Origin: Litorivivens lipolytica
Lineage (GTDB): Bacteria > Pseudomonadota > Gammaproteobacteria > Pseudomonadales > Spongiibacteraceae
NCBI RefSeq assembly: GCF_014191715.1
Contig: NZ_JACHWY010000001.1
Location: forward strand, 558,001-622,000
Length of the DNA stretch: 64,000 nucleotides
Direction: 5' to 3'
A program made the position numbers and the translations under genes. Below, one piece after another: positions 39,903-47,366 of the stretch. The number at the start of each line of letters is the position of its first letter. Positions within the stretch are counted from its first letter, which is position 1. The notes beneath the pieces were generated by a model that saw only the letters and a program-made list of their open reading frames with translations, was not told where the DNA came from and did not search any database.

Positions 39903-41729
39903 ATGAGTAGTACTTCCTTCGATCACGAAACCTTTCTAAAGCACGTTACCCGCAAGGCCGGGGTTTACGTGATGCAGGACGTCGCCAATGAGATTCTCTA
40001 TGTTGGCAAGGCAAAGAACCTGCGAAACAGGCTGGCCAGCTACTTCCGTGCCTCCGGCCTGGCCGCCAAGACCATGGCTTTGGTGGAGCGCATCGCCCAC
40101 ATTGACGTCACGGTTACTGCGACAGAAGGCGAGGCGCTGCTTCTCGAACAGAACCTGATCAAGCAGTACAAACCGCCCTACAATATTCTGCTGCGGGACG
40201 ATAAGTCCTACCCCTATATTTATCTCTCCACCCAGCACAATTACCCGCGAATTACCGTTCACCGCGGCGCCAAATCGAAACAGGGACGTTATTTTGGCCC
40301 TTATCCGAACGCCTCATCCGTACGTGAGAGTCTGAACCTGCTGCAGAAAGTCTTTAAGGTCAGGCAATGTGAAGACAGCTACTTTGCCAATCGGAGTCGC
40401 CCCTGTCTGCAGTATCAGATTAATCGCTGCACTGGTCCCTGTGTGAATCGTATCAGCGCCGAGGATTACGCCGACGATGTCCGTCACACCATGATGTTTC
40501 TGGAAGGCAAAAATGCCAGCCTTATCGCCGAGCTGGGTGACAAGATGGAACAGGCATCAGAGCAACTGGCATTCGAAGAAGCCGCGACTTACCGCGACCA
40601 GATTGCTCACTTGCAGAAAGTACAAGCCAGCCAGTGGATTGAAGGCGAGGGCGGCGACCTCGATATCGTGGCCGCCATTATTCGCGCCGGTCAGGCCTGT
40701 GTTCAGCTGCTCTATGTGCGGGCCGGGCGAATTCTCGGTAGTCGCAGTTATTATCCCAAACTGCATCTGGAAGAGTCGGAAGCAGAGGTGCTGGAGGCCT
40801 TTATTGCCCAGTACTATTTGAATGGTATTCGCGATCTGCCGGGCGAACTGATTGTGAATCGGGAATTGCCTGAACCCGACACCTTGGTCGCCGCTTTGCG
40901 CGAGGCGCGTGGTCAGAAACTGGTCATTTCTCATCGAGTTCGAGCGGGGCGAGCCAAGTGGCTGAGCCTAGCCGAAACTGCAGCGGAGCAGAATCTGGGG
41001 AATCGACTGGCAACGCAAGCCAATTTTCAGGAGCGCTACGAAGCCTTGCAAGAAGCGCTAGAGCTGGATGAGTTGCCACAACGCCTGGAATGCTTTGATA
41101 TTAGCCACAGTGGTGGGGAACTGACAGTGGCGTCCTGCGTGGTCTTTGACGGCAATGGACCACTGAAATCCGATTATCGCCAGTTTAATATCGAGGGTAT
41201 TACTGGCGGCGATGATTACGCGGCTATGGCGCAGGCGTTACAGCGTCGCTACAAGCGAGTGGCCGCCGGGGAGTATCCCGTGCCCGATATTCTCTTGATC
41301 GACGGAGGCAAGGGGCAATTGAACGCCGCGAAAGAAACCCTCGCGGAGCTGTCTTTGCCCGAATTTCTAGTGGTGGGGGTCGCCAAAGGCGTCGAACGAC
41401 GGGCCGGCATGGAGGTCTTGATTCGCGGTGACAACGGAAAAGAACTCCGGTTGCCGCCCAACAGCCCCGCGCTGCATCTGATTCAGCATGTGCGCGATGA
41501 GTCTCACCGGTTTGCCATCACCGCCCACAAAAACCGGCGGGACAAAAAGCGTCGTCAATCAACGCTCGACAGCATCCCCGGAGTTGGTGCGCAGCGACGG
41601 AAAGCGCTGTTGCGGCAATTTGGCGGCCTGCAGGGCATTGTCGCCGCGAGTGTTGAGGATCTGAGCCGGGTGCCTGGTATCAGCCGTAAACTGGCGCAAG
41701 ATATTTACGAAAGCCTACGCAGCGAGTAG
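39903..41729 (+). CDS. uvrC: Excinuclease ABC subunit C
   Basis: 608 residues. The N-terminal GIY-YIG nuclease has [26 protein letters not shown] Cys-rich block follows ([13 protein letters not shown], four Cys possibly binding a cluster), then the UVR motif [17 protein letters not shown]. The RNase H-like second nuclease has [11 protein letters not shown] and [15 protein letters not shown]. The tandem helix-hairpin-helix end is [19 protein letters not shown] and [10 protein letters not shown]. It makes both incisions in nucleotide excision repair. Follows uvrY by 13 bases. Confidence 0.97.
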   Translation: MSSTSFDHETFLKHVTRKAGVYVMQDVANEILYVGKAKNLRNRLASYFRASGLAAKTMALVERIAHIDVTVTATEGEALLLEQNLIKQYKPPYNILLRDDKSYPYIYLSTQHNYPRITVHRGAKSKQGRYFGPYPNASSVRESLNLLQKVFKVRQCEDSYFANRSRPCLQYQINRCTGPCVNRISAEDYADDVRHTMMFLEGKNASLIAELGDKMEQASEQLAFEEAATYRDQIAHLQKVQASQWIEGEGGDLDIVAAIIRAGQACVQLLYVRAGRILGSRSYYPKLHLEESEAEVLEAFIAQYYLNGIRDLPGELIVNRELPEPDTLVAALREARGQKLVISHRVRAGRAKWLSLAETAAEQNLGNRLATQANFQERYEALQEALELDELPQRLECFDISHSGGELTVASCVVFDGNGPLKSDYRQFNIEGITGGDDYAAMAQALQRRYKRVAAGEYPVPDILLIDGGKGQLNAAKETLAELSLPEFLVVGVAKGVERRAGMEVLIRGDNGKELRLPPNSPALHLIQHVRDESHRFAITAHKNRRDKKRRQSTLDSIPGVGAQRRKALLRQFGGLQGIVAASVEDLSRVPGISRKLAQDIYESLRSE

Positions 41730-41781
41730 CACTAAGATCGAATCCCGCCTAAAATGGGCGCACTTTGATTCAGGGGTCCTA

Positions 41782-42339
41782 ATGAATATTCCTAACTTAT
41801 TGACACTATTCAGGATTTTTCTAATTCCTGTGTTTGTCATTCTGTTTTATATGCCCCTGGATAACCGGGCTTTTTATACCGCACTCGTGTTCTCGGTGGC
41901 CGGAATCACCGATTGGCTGGACGGCTATTTCGCGCGCAAGCTTGGTCAGATGACGCCATTGGGAGCTTTTCTGGACCCGGTAGCGGACAAATTGATGGTC
42001 GCTATCGCATTGGCGTTGCTGATTGAGGTATACGATGCCTGGTGGTTTACCTTGCCGGCGGTTGTCATTATCGGTCGTGAAATCGTGATTTCAGCGTTGC
42101 GGGAATGGATGGCGGAGCTGGGCAAGCGCACCAGCGTAGCGGTTTCGTTTATCGGTAAATTGAAAACGACGGCCCAGATAATCGCCATTATTGGTCTGCT
42201 GTTATTTCAGGAAAGCCGTGACAACATTCTCTACATGGCCAATATGGTGGCGCTCTATGTTGCTGCCTTGCTGACCCTGTGGTCGATGGTGATCTACCTG
42301 CGAGCGGCCTGGCCAGACCTTACCCGTTCTCAAGACTGA
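41782..42339 (+). CDS. pgsA: Phosphatidylglycerophosphate synthase
   Basis: 185 residues, five to six membrane helices. The CDP-alcohol phosphotransferase motif D-G-x2-A-R-x8-G-x3-D-x3-D reads [40 protein letters not shown] is the normal PgsA start. It transfers phosphatidyl from CDP-diacylglycerol to glycerol-3-phosphate at the inner membrane. It lies just upstream of the tRNA cluster, as in E. coli. Confidence 0.96.
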   Translation: MNIPNLLTLFRIFLIPVFVILFYMPLDNRAFYTALVFSVAGITDWLDGYFARKLGQMTPLGAFLDPVADKLMVAIALALLIEVYDAWWFTLPAVVIIGREIVISALREWMAELGKRTSVAVSFIGKLKTTAQIIAIIGLLLFQESRDNILYMANMVALYVAALLTLWSMVIYLRAAWPDLTRSQD

Positions 42340-42400
42340 TGGAGTTGATGGCTATTTGAGCAATCCAGCCTTAAATTTCAATCAATTGCAGTTTCTTGTC

Positions 42401-42428
42401 TTGACTCCTCGCTGTCACAGCATAGAAT
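42401..42428 (+). promoter_or_regulatory. Sigma-70 promoter of the tRNA-Gly/Cys unit
   Basis: TTGACT (42401-42406), 16 bases, TAGAAT (42423-42428). It lies in the 140-base pgsA-tRNA gap, about 45 bases before tRNA-Gly, the expected distance for a stable-RNA promoter. GC-rich bases (CCGCC) follow the -10, compatible with stringent control. Confidence 0.65.
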
Positions 42429-42479
42429 AACCGCCTTCGCCAAACAGGCCCCTTAGTGGCTTATGGCGAGGCCGATGTT

Positions 42480-42555
42480 GCGGGAATAGCTCAGTTGGTA
42501 GAGCGCAACCTTGCCAAGGTTGAGGTCGCCGGTTCGAACCCGGTTTCCCGCTCCA
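42480..42555 (+). tRNA. glyW: tRNA-Gly (GCC anticodon)
   Basis: 76 bases with encoded CCA. Acceptor GCGGGAA/TTCCCGC, D-arm GCTC...GAGC, anticodon stem CAACC/GGTTG with loop TTGCCAA (anticodon GCC), T-arm GCCGG-TTCGAAC-CCGGT. The final CTCCA bases can also pair with TTTGGAG just downstream (42551-42557 with 42563-42569), a trailer hairpin that would need to be opened during 3' processing. Confidence 0.98.
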
Positions 42556-42572
42556 AACTCTCTTTGGAGAGA

Positions 42573-42595
42573 CCGGTTATCGAACCGGCGTACAC
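42573..42595 (+). repeat. Hairpin plus antisense copy of the tRNA-Cys T-arm side, unit 1
   Basis: CCGGTT-ATCG-AACCGG (42573-42588) is a perfect 6-bp hairpin. Bases 42579-42595, ATCGAACCGGCGTACAC, are the exact reverse complement of 42789-42805 in tRNA-Cys. TACACG (42591-42596) can also pair with CGTGTA (42613-42618). It starts the first of two tandem units between tRNA-Gly and tRNA-Cys. Confidence 0.85.
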
Positions 42596-42633
42596 GCTCT
42601 GGTTTTCTGGAACGTGTAGAAAAAATCGATAGA

Positions 42634-42673
42634 GGCATGTTGGCAGAGTGGTTATGCAGCGGACTGCAACTCC
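42634..42673 (+). pseudogene. Truncated tRNA-Cys copy (5' half)
   Basis: Starts GGCATGT where the intact gene has GGCGCGG. Then 33 bases (42641-42673) are identical to the D-arm and anticodon arm of the intact tRNA-Cys (42756-42788), including anticodon GCA. After that it diverges: no matching T-arm in place and no acceptor 3' strand complementary to GGCATGT. It cannot make a normal tRNA and is best read as a decayed duplicate. Confidence 0.8.
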
Positions 42674-42696
42674 AGCGCCAACGGCCAAAGAAAGAG

Positions 42697-42719
42697 CCGG
42701 TTATCGAACCGGCGTACAC
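42697..42719 (+). repeat. Hairpin plus antisense copy of the tRNA-Cys T-arm side, unit 2
   Basis: Second copy of the same block: hairpin CCGGTT-ATCG-AACCGG at 42697-42712, and the 17-mer complementary to tRNA-Cys at 42703-42719. It is followed by a TACAC-TTCTCG-GTGTA hairpin (42715-42730). Directly precedes the intact tRNA-Cys. Confidence 0.85.
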
Positions 42720-42748
42720 TTCTCGGTGTAGAACAAAATCGACTTGAA

Positions 42749-42822
42749 GGCGCGGTGGCAGAGTGGTTATGCAGCGGACTGCAACTCCGTGTACGCCGGT
42801 TCGATTCCGACCCGCGCCTCCA
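42749..42822 (+). tRNA. cysT: tRNA-Cys (GCA anticodon)
   Basis: 74 bases with encoded CCA. Acceptor GGCGCGG/CCGCGCC, anticodon loop CTGCAAC between GCGGA and TCCGT, discriminator T. The T-stem GCCGG/CCGAC has one C-A mismatch; from memory, pseudomonad tRNA-Cys shows the same, so this is not taken as a defect. The opposing GGDEF gene ends nine bases later, so there is no room for a terminator. Confidence 0.95.
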
Positions 42823-42831
42823 TTTCCCCTT

Positions 42832-44916
42832 TTATTCCTGCGCTCCACCTATCACAGATACTTGCCCAGACGCTTTTTTTACGAGCTCTGCAATGGACTC
42901 TCTGGATGTGGGTGCGTGCAAGAAATCACCCTGAGCGCTGCTACAACCGACTTCGCGTAACGCCTGCATTTCGAGTTCATTACTGACGCCAGCGCAGCTG
43001 ACCTCGAAATTAAATTCTCTTCCCAAGATTACAATGGTTTTCAGCAGGGTCTTTGCGTGCTCAGACGCCAGAGCTTGCTTAACAAAATCCGGTGAAAGCT
43101 TTACGCAATTTGCACGTGCATCAGACAGAGATTGTAGAGATGAGGAGTTGTCTACATAACTAATGATTCTACGTGTGCCGGTCTTTTCTAGCTGTTGCAG
43201 TGACTTCTTGGTTGACTCTTGCTGTATAGCGAAAACGCTGGCGGGTATTTCCAGTGCAAGGTTGTCGGGCGATATGCCTGTTTTCTCACAAAAGGCGCTA
43301 ATATCTGCTGGCTCCAGCGCTTCTAACTGCTCTCGGGTAAGTGGGATTGCTACTGGCGGAACCCGGGCCCCCTCGTTTCTCCAATACGCGGTATCCTCCA
43401 CTAAGGTTTCACCAATCTTGTCAATTAGAGCGTCGGCCGGAAGATTTGGCGCGGTCGCATCGTCAACATTGCCTTGGCTATCCAAACTTACCGGCAGACA
43501 AGTTGCGCCGACCAGGTTGCCGGATTTTAGGTCGAAACTGGGCAGATAGCGTATCGATATGTTGTTAAGATCGGCGCCGTTGTTGATAGGGTTCTTGACA
43601 GCCGATAAATGAGGTTTCGTAGCAAAGCAGTAAGGCTGCTGTGAGGATTTGGCTTGGTACATTGCGTCATCAGCGGCTTGGATCAGCTGTTGAGGCGTAT
43701 CCCCGTTATGGGGGTAACGACTGACACCAATGCTAACCTCAATGGAGAGACTTATGCGCCCCAGTACTACGGGCTTTTTCATGGCAGCTTGAATACGCTC
43801 GATCAGGAGCACGAGGTCGCTGCGCGTGCCGAAGTCGCGAACGATGGCTGCAAACTCGTCACCGCCAAGCCGCGCCGGAAGATCCGTTTCTCTCAAGCTT
43901 TTTTTCAAGCGCACCGCGAATTCACGCAGCAACAGATCCCCGGCTGCGTGCCCATAGGTATCGTTTATCGGTTTGAACTTATTAAGGTCGAAATAAAGTA
44001 GCGCGAAATAGCCATCTTGAGAGCGTTTATTTTGTTCGAGCGCAGTTTGTAACTGGTTGTCATAAAGCACGCGATTGGGAAGACCGGTTAATGCATCGGT
44101 GTGCGCCATTCGCTCCAGATGCAGCAGCCTCTGAAAGCCCACTTGCCGGTCGATCCAGGTGGCCAAAATACTGAGCCCCAAAGTAACGGCTGCAAAAATA
44201 CAAATGCCCAGCGCCAGAGTATTGTCGGAGAACTGTGAGCTCGGCACGTGGGTATTGGTTGTCAGAAAGAACTTGCTTGAGGCCATTGCCGTGTAGTGCA
44301 TTCCGGCAATCGACCCGCCAATCACCACGCCCGCAATCAGGTTCACTGCATTTTCAGGCATGCTTTTTGTGGCGCGAAGCTTTATACGCGTGGTTAGTGC
44401 TATTAGCGCGAGCAGATGGGCGACAACGATAGAAAGCACAAACAGAGCAAAGTCGTAGCGTAGTCCGGGCATGAGCATCGCTTCCATCCCGGTGTAGTGC
44501 ATCGTGCCTATGCCGGCGGCGAGTAATAGCGCGGCCATTTGCCGGTGGAAACCCTTTAGTTCGCTCTTGGTAATAAAGTGGAGGGCGGCCATGCTGGCGA
44601 GAAAAGCGGGGAAAACCGATATCAGAGTAAGACCGGCATCGTAATTCATGGCCGGATGGCCGGGCAGCTCGAAGGCCAGCATCCCGGTAAAGTGCATTGA
44701 CCATATACCGCACGCTAGTGCGACAGCTCCGCCTACGTGCCACCAGGCTTTAGTTGAGCGGTCGGGCGATGCGGTGATTCTGTCGGCAAGCGCGAGTACG
44801 GTGATACCGGCAAGCGCAGCTATTGCAACCGAGATCGCTACGAGTATCGGGTCGTAGGTGCCCAGAACCTGATTTCCGAGTGAAGAGTCTTCAAGGTTGA
44901 ATCGCCAAAAGTTCAT
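42832..44916 (-). CDS. Membrane MHYT-GGDEF protein with degenerate EAL domain
   Basis: About 694 residues. Seven or so membrane helices carry three MHYT motifs (MHFTG 74-78, MHYTG 139-143, MHYTA 206-210), the proposed copper/oxygen/NO-sensing unit. The GGDEF domain is intact: GGDEF 351-355, preceded by the inhibitory-site RETD 342-345, so it should make c-di-GMP. The last 240 residues follow the EAL fold but every key motif is lost: GATCLP for EALLR, YVDNSSS for DDFG, VKLS for LKID, CAGVS for EGVET; only QGDFLHAP recalls the end. The EAL part is therefore not a phosphodiesterase. ATG 44916 preferred over an upstream TTG. It separates tRNA-Cys from tRNA-Leu. Confidence 0.88.
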   Translation of the reverse strand: MNFWRFNLEDSSLGNQVLGTYDPILVAISVAIAALAGITVLALADRITASPDRSTKAWWHVGGAVALACGIWSMHFTGMLAFELPGHPAMNYDAGLTLISVFPAFLASMAALHFITKSELKGFHRQMAALLLAAGIGTMHYTGMEAMLMPGLRYDFALFVLSIVVAHLLALIALTTRIKLRATKSMPENAVNLIAGVVIGGSIAGMHYTAMASSKFFLTTNTHVPSSQFSDNTLALGICIFAAVTLGLSILATWIDRQVGFQRLLHLERMAHTDALTGLPNRVLYDNQLQTALEQNKRSQDGYFALLYFDLNKFKPINDTYGHAAGDLLLREFAVRLKKSLRETDLPARLGGDEFAAIVRDFGTRSDLVLLIERIQAAMKKPVVLGRISLSIEVSIGVSRYPHNGDTPQQLIQAADDAMYQAKSSQQPYCFATKPHLSAVKNPINNGADLNNISIRYLPSFDLKSGNLVGATCLPVSLDSQGNVDDATAPNLPADALIDKIGETLVEDTAYWRNEGARVPPVAIPLTREQLEALEPADISAFCEKTGISPDNLALEIPASVFAIQQESTKKSLQQLEKTGTRRIISYVDNSSSLQSLSDARANCVKLSPDFVKQALASEHAKTLLKTIVILGREFNFEVSCAGVSNELEMQALREVGCSSAQGDFLHAPTSRESIAELVKKASGQVSVIGGAQE

Positions 44917-45089
44917 AGTTTTCCACGTGTTGCGCGATGTTCCGTAGAGATACCGCAAGGTTTACAACTGCGAATCAGAGCGCTGAGGCGTTTATTCCAT
45001 AAAACTACAGCATAGTCCTTAAAATCGATTCTTTCCGGAAATCATTGCAACGCGAAAGACCATGAGTTTTTGCCAGCATCACACTTCGA

Positions 45090-45118
45090 TTGTAAAAGCG
45101 TGCGCAGTAAGCTAGTAT
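45090..45118 (+). promoter_or_regulatory. Candidate promoter for tRNA-Leu
   Basis: TTGTAA (45090-45095), 17 bases, TAGTAT (45113-45118), about 130 bases before tRNA-Leu in the 330-base gap between the MHYT gene and the tRNA. The -10 is good and the -35 moderate. The rest of this gap shows nothing recognisable apart from A/T-rich stretches that could hold the MHYT gene promoter. Confidence 0.35.
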
Positions 45119-45247
45119 TCTCCGCCTCCACTGCGCTACTTCAACTTAAGCGATTGAATTTATTGGATAAAGATCGATCGTTTTCAGCGTAATCCCTCAG
45201 GTTGAGCTCTTGCTTAATCTGGCGTCAGTAACGGCGCAGATCTTCAG

Positions 45248-45335
45248 GCCCGGGTGGTGGAATTGGTAGACACAGGAGACTTAAAATCTCCCGCCTATTG
45301 CTGGCGTGCCGGTTCGATTCCGGCCCCGGGCACCA
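45248..45335 (+). tRNA. leuZ: tRNA-Leu (UAA anticodon)
   Basis: 88 bases with encoded CCA and a long variable arm (CCGCCTATTGCTGGCGTG). Acceptor GCCCGGG/CCCGGGC, anticodon loop CTTAAAA, T-arm GCCGG-TTCGATT-CCGGC. In E. coli the tRNAs Gly, Cys and Leu(UAA) are contiguous behind pgsA; here this one lies 2.4 kb beyond tRNA-Cys. Confidence 0.98.
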
Positions 45336-45637
45336 AACCTCTTGAAAACACCATTGCTACGACACAAAAAGGCCCAAATTGAGGCGGATTGGTCGCTTAT
45401 TGGCGTTATAGTACTGTTCTTAAGCCCCCGATAAATGCCGATTTTGGGAATATCGCGGCAAAATAGATTGGTTAGAATCGCCTTCGGCGCTTACTATAAG
45501 CACTGGTGCCCGGGCCATTGGGCATCAGATGATTCCTCTAAGTAATTTTTGCCAAACCCGATGGTCACAACTTAGTCAAAAATTGTACAGGGTGGATTAT
45601 GATGACTCATTTAAGGAAGACTGAGTAATACACAACC
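45336..45637. other. Non-coding gap with two small stems
   Basis: 302 bases without a gene. It holds a CGCC-TTC-GGCG stem (45478-45488) and a 9-bp stem CTGGTGCCC/GGGCATCAG (45503-45511 and 45520-45528, one G-U pair). Either could lie in the leader of the GGDEF gene at 45638. No intrinsic terminator for tRNA-Leu and no clear promoter were seen. Confidence 0.4.
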
Positions 45638-46846
45638 ATGTCTGGATTCGAGAACCAGAAATCGGTGGTTGACGATGCTTTCGAAGTCAAGCAGCGAACT
45701 GTAGACGGTGTACACGCCGTGGTGGCGATTGTCAGCGCCGCCGGCTTGCCGTTTATTCTGGCTCGTGATCCTTCTGCAGCTAACCTGCTAGAGCAGGCTG
45801 GAGCTATTACCTTTACGATTCTCATGCTGATCAGCTGGATGCTCCGCGCTGAAATCAGTTTGTTCGCCCGCAGTCTTTTCATCATCAGCCTTTTGGCGAT
45901 CGCCGGAGTCACTGGCCTTGTTCAATATGGGATGCTTGGGGCGGCGCCGTTCTGGTTGATTGTCTGCGCTTTGTTTAGCGGTATTGTGATCTCCCCGAAA
46001 GCCGGGCGAATCGCAAGTGGCCTTGTGTGCGCCGTGGTCGCTCTGGTGGGGCTTGGATTCGTGCTCGAGATTATCGAGCCGCAGTTTAATCCCCGCGATT
46101 ATGTTTTCAGTTTCTCAGCCTGGGCTAACTACCTTATCGGTGGTGTCGTCGTAACCCTTGTTCTGGTGCATCGTATTTCGTCGGCCATGATTGGTATGAC
46201 AGAGGAGCTGCTCGAGTCGCGTGAAGCACTGAAGGCTGCAGCACACTACGATGATCTGACGGGTGCAATTCGGCCAAACTTGTTAAAAGAAATACTGAAT
46301 ATGGAACTGCGTCAGCGTCCGCGTGATGGCGGTCGTCTGGCGTTACTGTATCTCGATCTTGATCGTTTTAAGGCGATTAATGATGACTATGGTCATGAGG
46401 CCGGTGATGAGGTGCTCATAGAGCTGGTAAAGCGTATTCGCCGCACGCTGCGTGGCGAAGATGTTATAGCGCGCCTGGGTGGCGACGAATTTGCCGTGTT
46501 ACTGCGCAAGATTGACGTTCCGGACGTCGCAGTTTCCGTTGCTCGGAAAATCCGCAAGGCTGTGCTGTTACCGATTGAATTTCGCGGCGTGGAAATTGAC
46601 TTTGGTGCGAGTATTGGTATTGCGATTGCACCTGAAGACGCGTCTGATATCGATAATCTTCTTCGAAAAGCTGATCAGGCGATGTATATGGCCAAACGCC
46701 GTGGCAGTAATCAGATCGCCTTGGCAGGAGCTATTGTGGAGCCGGCCTCGCTCGCATCCATAGATGAGATCAATGATGCCAGAAAAGTGGCGTACAAAGA
46801 TTCAGAGAGCGCTCCAGAAAAAAAAAGAGCTGACACCCAAGGGTGA
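45638..46846 (+). CDS. Membrane-bound diguanylate cyclase (GGDEF)
   Basis: 402 residues. Five or six hydrophobic segments (about 28-182) form a membrane sensor of no recognised family. A short linker helix leads to a GGDEF domain (205-365) with YLDLDRFKAINDDYGHEAGD, inhibitory-site RGED (272-275) and GGDEF 281-285, all intact. The usual DxLTGLxNR start reads DDLTGAIRP. It makes c-di-GMP. The last bases contain the terminator of the opposing gene. A basic, low-complexity tail (SESAPEKKRADTQG) ends the protein. Confidence 0.9.
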   Translation: MSGFENQKSVVDDAFEVKQRTVDGVHAVVAIVSAAGLPFILARDPSAANLLEQAGAITFTILMLISWMLRAEISLFARSLFIISLLAIAGVTGLVQYGMLGAAPFWLIVCALFSGIVISPKAGRIASGLVCAVVALVGLGFVLEIIEPQFNPRDYVFSFSAWANYLIGGVVVTLVLVHRISSAMIGMTEELLESREALKAAAHYDDLTGAIRPNLLKEILNMELRQRPRDGGRLALLYLDLDRFKAINDDYGHEAGDEVLIELVKRIRRTLRGEDVIARLGGDEFAVLLRKIDVPDVAVSVARKIRKAVLLPIEFRGVEIDFGASIGIAIAPEDASDIDNLLRKADQAMYMAKRRGSNQIALAGAIVEPASLASIDEINDARKVAYKDSESAPEKKRADTQG

Positions 46847-46855
46847 TTCAGCTCT
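46817..46855 (-). terminator. Rho-independent terminator of the PEBP/subtilase unit
   Basis: Read on the minus strand: stem AGAGCTGA (46855-46848) and TCAGCTCT (46833-46826) with an inner CACCC/GGGTG stem, followed by a run of eight to nine T. It ends transcripts of the minus-strand PEBP gene. The site lies over the last codons and stop of the plus-strand GGDEF gene. Confidence 0.85.
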
Positions 46856-46874
46856 CTAAGACTTGCGTAAGCTA

Positions 46875-47354
46875 TTAGGCGCGCTGGTAGGTTCCCACCA
46901 AGCGATTCATACCAATCACGTTAGCTTCTATTTTTTCCAAAAGCTCCCACAGGGTTAGACCTTCGGGAAGTTGCTCATCACTGTTAAGTGCCAGTACCCA
47001 AAAGTAGTATCGGTGCAGGCCATGCCCCGGCGGCGGCATCGGTCCGCCATAATTGTTATTCCCAAAGTCATTTTTGCCTGCCGTACCTCTGTCCGAGCCT
47101 TCCGATAGCTCACTGCAATCTGCCGGGAGGTTATACAGAACCCAATGCACGTAACCATAGGTGCCACCTGGAGAAACAAGTGGTGCATCGGGATCGTGGC
47201 AGATCACAGCAAAGCTTTTGGTTCCCTCTGGTGCGTTAGTCCAGCTCAGCGCAGGAGAGATATCTTCGCCTTCGCCAGTGTGTTTACTGGGGATCGCACC
47301 GCCTTCTGTAAAGGCGGAGCTCGTCAATCGCATTTCGGAAAGTGCAAATCCCAT
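46875..47354 (-). CDS. PEBP-family (YbhB/YbcL, Raf-kinase-inhibitor-like) protein
   Basis: 159 residues. It has the ligand-pocket motif VICHDPDAP and the second conserved block YGGPMPPPGHGLHRYYFWVLAL, both intact; GYVHWVLYNLP lies between. No signal peptide, so cytoplasmic in its native form. Bacterial members have no settled function; a yeast relative (TFS1) inhibits carboxypeptidase Y. It follows the subtilase by 12 bases, so an inhibitory or ligand-binding role toward peptidases is possible but unproven. Confidence 0.9.
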   Translation of the reverse strand: MGFALSEMRLTSSAFTEGGAIPSKHTGEGEDISPALSWTNAPEGTKSFAVICHDPDAPLVSPGGTYGYVHWVLYNLPADCSELSEGSDRGTAGKNDFGNNNYGGPMPPPGHGLHRYYFWVLALNSDEQLPEGLTLWELLEKIEANVIGMNRLVGTYQRA

Positions 47355-47366
47355 AGCGTTCTCCGT

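Noticed and set aside
42571-42822. Integration (att) site at tRNA-Cys
   Set aside because: Integrative elements duplicate the 3' end of a tRNA; here the 5' half is duplicated and no integrase or mobile gene is near.
42749-42822. C-A mismatch in the T-stem of tRNA-Cys as a sign of a defective gene
   Set aside because: As I recall the same mismatch occurs in pseudomonad tRNA-Cys, and all other features are intact.
42453-42848. Minus-strand 131-residue open frame across the tRNA genes
   Set aside because: It is the translation of tRNA-Gly and tRNA-Cys complements; such frames (with GNRVRTGDLNLG-like text) are common false proteins in tRNA clusters.
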